NCBI GenBank assembly: GCA_029719485.1
Contig: CP120722.1
Location: 1,364,001 to 1,428,000, forward strand
Source of the DNA: Kiritimatiellota bacterium B12222
Lineage (GTDB): Bacteria; Verrucomicrobiota; Kiritimatiellia; SS1-B-03-39; UBA6053
Direction of reading: 5' to 3'
Length of the DNA: 64,000 nt
Position numbers and translations under genes: made by a program. The notes beneath the pieces were generated by a model. The model had not been told where the DNA came from, did no database searches, and saw only the letters and a list, made by a program, of their open reading frames with translations. This document shows, in pieces, positions 62,023 to 64,000 of the stretch; position 1 is the first letter of the stretch; each line of letters starts with the position of its first letter.

Positions 62023-62850
62023 TTATTTCTTATGCTCGGGAAAGAGCAAGATGACCTGTGCACGTACCCCCCAATCTTCGGGACCCGCTTCGGGTGATTC
62101 AACCCAATAGCGTGCGCCTACAGTGAATTGGACGATTTGAGGACCGAGTCTCATGAGTTGTGAGAGCATGAGGTTGATCGGAACCGACCATTCTTCATTT
62201 TCCCAGTCATAGGTTGACTCGGTATTCAGGGTGACGGTGGATTTCGTTTTAGAGATATAACTAATCCCGGGTTGGATGAAGGTGGCATTGATATTATTGC
62301 GATCGCTATCACCGGCTACGGACCAAAGATGGTTCCACAACACGCCGTAGGTCCAATGACCTTTTTGTTGCAGAGCCAAACCGGTAGGACCGACACCCCA
62401 TTTACCTCCACCGAGTAGATCTTCGGAAGCGGAAGGGTATAACCCTACAGGTCCGAGAGCGAGAATCCAACCATCAACAGGTGCTTTTGGAGAAAAGAAG
62501 AAACTTTGGGTAATGTCTCCCAGTCCGGAAGCGCTGTCCCCTTTTACGGTTACGTCCTCTAAATCGATGACAGGAACAATTGTCCGTACGATCAGATTCC
62601 AGTCTTCAGAAATGGAAAAAGGGGTGACGGGTTGGATATTTAAATATGATTTTGTGCCATCATCATTAGGCCCCAAATTGGAATCATAGTTGTATTGAAA
62701 GGGGACGCTGATGAGAGAGGCCACTGGATTTGCCAGTTGTTTTGCCAATTTCGTGGCTTGTTCACTTTCGGTTTCCGTAGTTTGTGCCTGGGCTGAAACT
62801 GCGCAAATGGATGCCACGAGGGATATCATCAATTTGATTTTCTTGTTCAT
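62023..62850 (-). CDS. outer-membrane-type transporter-like protein, copy 2
   Basis: A 275-residue paralogue of the 60699 protein, very similar over its whole length (L-A-K-Q-L-A-N-P-V-A-S-L-I-S, G-L-G-D-I-T-Q-S-F-F-F, V-G-L-Y-P-S-A-S-E-D). It has a signal peptide ending A-Q-A-Q. It ends L-L-F-P-E-H-K-K, slightly longer than copy 1. The 266 bp upstream, between it and hppA, contain only the hppA terminator and no further gene. Confidence 0.8.
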   Translation of the reverse strand: MNKKIKLMISLVASICAVSAQAQTTETESEQATKLAKQLANPVASLISVPFQYNYDSNLGPNDDGTKSYLNIQPVTPFSISEDWNLIVRTIVPVIDLEDVTVKGDSASGLGDITQSFFFSPKAPVDGWILALGPVGLYPSASEDLLGGGKWGVGPTGLALQQKGHWTYGVLWNHLWSVAGDSDRNNINATFIQPGISYISKTKSTVTLNTESTYDWENEEWSVPINLMLSQLMRLGPQIVQFTVGARYWVESPEAGPEDWGVRAQVILLFPEHKK

Positions 62851-63056
62851 TCGACTCTCCTGTGAAGCTGTATTCTATAGGTTGTGGTTTTTAGAAATAA
62901 GGTTTTTTATCGGCTACCACTATTCTTTTGGCTATGCGAGGGCATTGTTGGGGTAAGGAAAGATTTTATTTCTGATGCGCAGGAGGCCTCGCTGTGCCAC
63001 TAGCCCTTTTGCAGATATGCCGGCGGATTTTCGTTTCCGAGAGGAGGAAAGGGGAT

Positions 63057-63096
63057 GCGAAAAAAAAATCTCCACCTGCCTAAGCGGGTGGAGATT
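63057..63096 (-). terminator. Rho-independent terminator of hppA
   Basis: A long stem (AATCTCCACC with GGTGGAGATT, extended inwards) with a 4-base loop and nine A on the left, T9 on the minus strand. It lies 20 bp after the hppA stop at 63117. Confidence 0.92.
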
Positions 63097-63116
63097 CTGT
63101 AGGGGTGGGAGGGTGG

Positions 63117-64000
63117 TTAGAATCCGATGAAATCGGCAAACACATTTGAGTATTTGACGATCAGTCCTGTGAAAACGACGCTGACCATGGTCATTAACTT
63201 AATCAGGATATTGAGGGAGGGTCCCGAGGTATCTTTAAAGGGGTCTCCTACGGTATCTCCCACCACGCCTGCTTTATGAGCATCGGAGTTTTTGCCTCCG
63301 TGGTGACCTTTCTCGATGTATTTTTTGGCGTTGTCCCAGGCGCCGCCTGCATTATTCAGCATGCAAGCGAGCGTGAAACCTGTGCAAAGTCCGCCAGCCA
63401 ACATGCCCATCACACCGGCCACCCCGAGGATGAGTCCGGTGACCACAGGTACGGCTACGGCGAGGAGGGAGGGGAGGATCATTTCGCGTTGAGCGCCTTT
63501 GGTGGAAATACCCACACAGCGGGCATAATCAGGTTTTTGGTTGCCTTCTAGTATGCCTGGATATTCTTTGAACTGACGTCGCACTTCGCGGACCATATCT
63601 CCGGCAGCGCGTCCGACGGCTTTCATGGTCATGGCGCAGAAGACGAAGCACATCATGGAACCGATGAACAGGCCACAGAGGAGTTTAGGATTGAGGAGGG
63701 TGACGTCGTACACGGCAATGAAGTCGGCAATATGCGATTGACTCACCACCAGTCCCAAAATGTCTCCTTCTGAGGAAATGGCTTTCCCTCCTTCGCGGAT
63801 GATGTTGGCATGGGGCAACATGGCGGCCATGGTTTCGGGGGTATTGAAGAATTGAGTGTGTCCCACGGTAAAGCTGGTATCTTCCGCAAGTTTACTGATC
63901 CAAAGTTTCACTTCTTCGATATAGGCTGCGAGGAGGGCCATGGCGGTGAGGGCCGCGGAGCCGATGGCGAAGCCCTTGCCGGTGGCGGCGGTGGTGTTTC
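63117..64000 (-). CDS. hppA: membrane-bound pyrophosphatase (5' end outside window)
   Basis: The C-terminal 290-odd residues of an ion-pumping H+/Na+-PPase, which hydrolyses PPi to pump ions across the membrane. The frame is open to the right edge and starts there with [15 protein letters not shown]. That motif has Ala and Gly at the two positions that separate K+-dependent from K+-independent enzymes (the latter have Lys and Thr), so this one should need K+. Further signs are [19 protein letters not shown] and many membrane helices. H+ or Na+ specificity depends on residues outside the window. Confidence 0.93.
   Translation of the reverse strand, partial: NTTAATGKGFAIGSAALTAMALLAAYIEEVKLWISKLAEDTSFTVGHTQFFNTPETMAAMLPHANIIREGGKAISSEGDILGLVVSQSHIADFIAVYDVTLLNPKLLCGLFIGSMMCFVFCAMTMKAVGRAAGDMVREVRRQFKEYPGILEGNQKPDYARCVGISTKGAQREMILPSLLAVAVPVVTGLILGVAGVMGMLAGGLCTGFTLACMLNNAGGAWDNAKKYIEKGHHGGKNSDAHKAGVVGDTVGDPFKDTSGPSLNILIKLMTMVSVVFTGLIVKYSNVFADFIGF

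Overview
The window is a compact bacterial chromosome segment of moderate GC with short intergenic gaps and many 1-20 bp gene overlaps. The full F-type ATP synthase operon, MurA, RpoD, RpoN, NodT-type lipoproteins, proteins ending like outer-membrane barrels, and ApbE point to a Gram-negative organism. Gfo/Idh/MocA oxidoreductases, xylose-isomerase-like TIM barrels, a sialate O-acetylesterase, a DUF2339 giant membrane protein, a TPR/kinase gene with an H-X9-DG-like partner, Lys/Ala-rich protein tails and families also common in Bacteroidota (DUF6787, Lacal_2735, VF530) suggest the PVC superphylum, most likely Verrucomicrobiota (Opitutae/Puniceicoccales-like) or Kiritimatiellota. That placement is inference; there is no rRNA in the window.

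Layout. 0-1 kb: 3' part of a B12-type radical SAM gene (DUF4080), then a G15 tract. 1-8.6 kb: atpZ-I-B-E-F-H-A-G-D-C plus a DUF6787 membrane protein, closed by a terminator. 8.7-11.9 kb: an unknown HTH protein, a YiiX/YebB-like NlpC/P60 hydrolase, a 57-aa Cys-rich lipoprotein, HisI and a 55-aa Lacal_2735 protein. 11.9-15 kb: DUF3302-HlyD-NodT export operon. 15.1-19 kb: acyl-CoA ligase, a 46-bp hairpin repeat array, rpoD. 19-25 kb: a CorC/HlyC-type CNNM pair with a secreted partner, a small secreted protein and sialate O-acetylesterase. 25.2-28.4 kb: glmS-murA, which together feed UDP-GlcNAc into peptidoglycan. 28.4-32.1 kb: a three-gene sugar-acid-type operon facing a GntR regulator across a perfect palindrome. 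32.1-36.7 kb: a barrel-like gene and its decayed copy around an E2-like acyltransferase, a secreted protein and rpoN. 37-42 kb: an oxidoreductase, then an overlapping operon of cyclophilin, Ser/Thr kinase, pseudopilin-like protein and IMPase-like phosphatase. 42-47 kb: a secreted protein, a hexose-6-phosphate mutarotase, DUF2339 and VF530, then a G17 tract. 47-52.6 kb: an eboE/eboD-like pair, an unknown protein, SDR, DUF6653, SUMF1-like and DUF6941 genes. 52.6-60.6 kb: ApbE, a nine-copy 65-bp hairpin repeat array, and a TetR-OMF-MFP-RND efflux operon with its palindromic operator. 60.6-64 kb: two paralogous outer-membrane-type proteins with matching terminators, a DUF3634-like protein, and the 3' part of a membrane pyrophosphatase (hppA).

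Several parts bear on the cell surface: GlmS/MurA make wall precursors, two export systems span both membranes, and the NlpC/P60-like enzyme may act on wall material. MurA carries Asp instead of Cys at the fosfomycin-target position. The clearest non-genic signals are the two tandem hairpin arrays, one with paired base changes that preserve its stem, and two long poly-G tracts. No tRNA, rRNA, CRISPR array, transposase or prophage gene was recognised.
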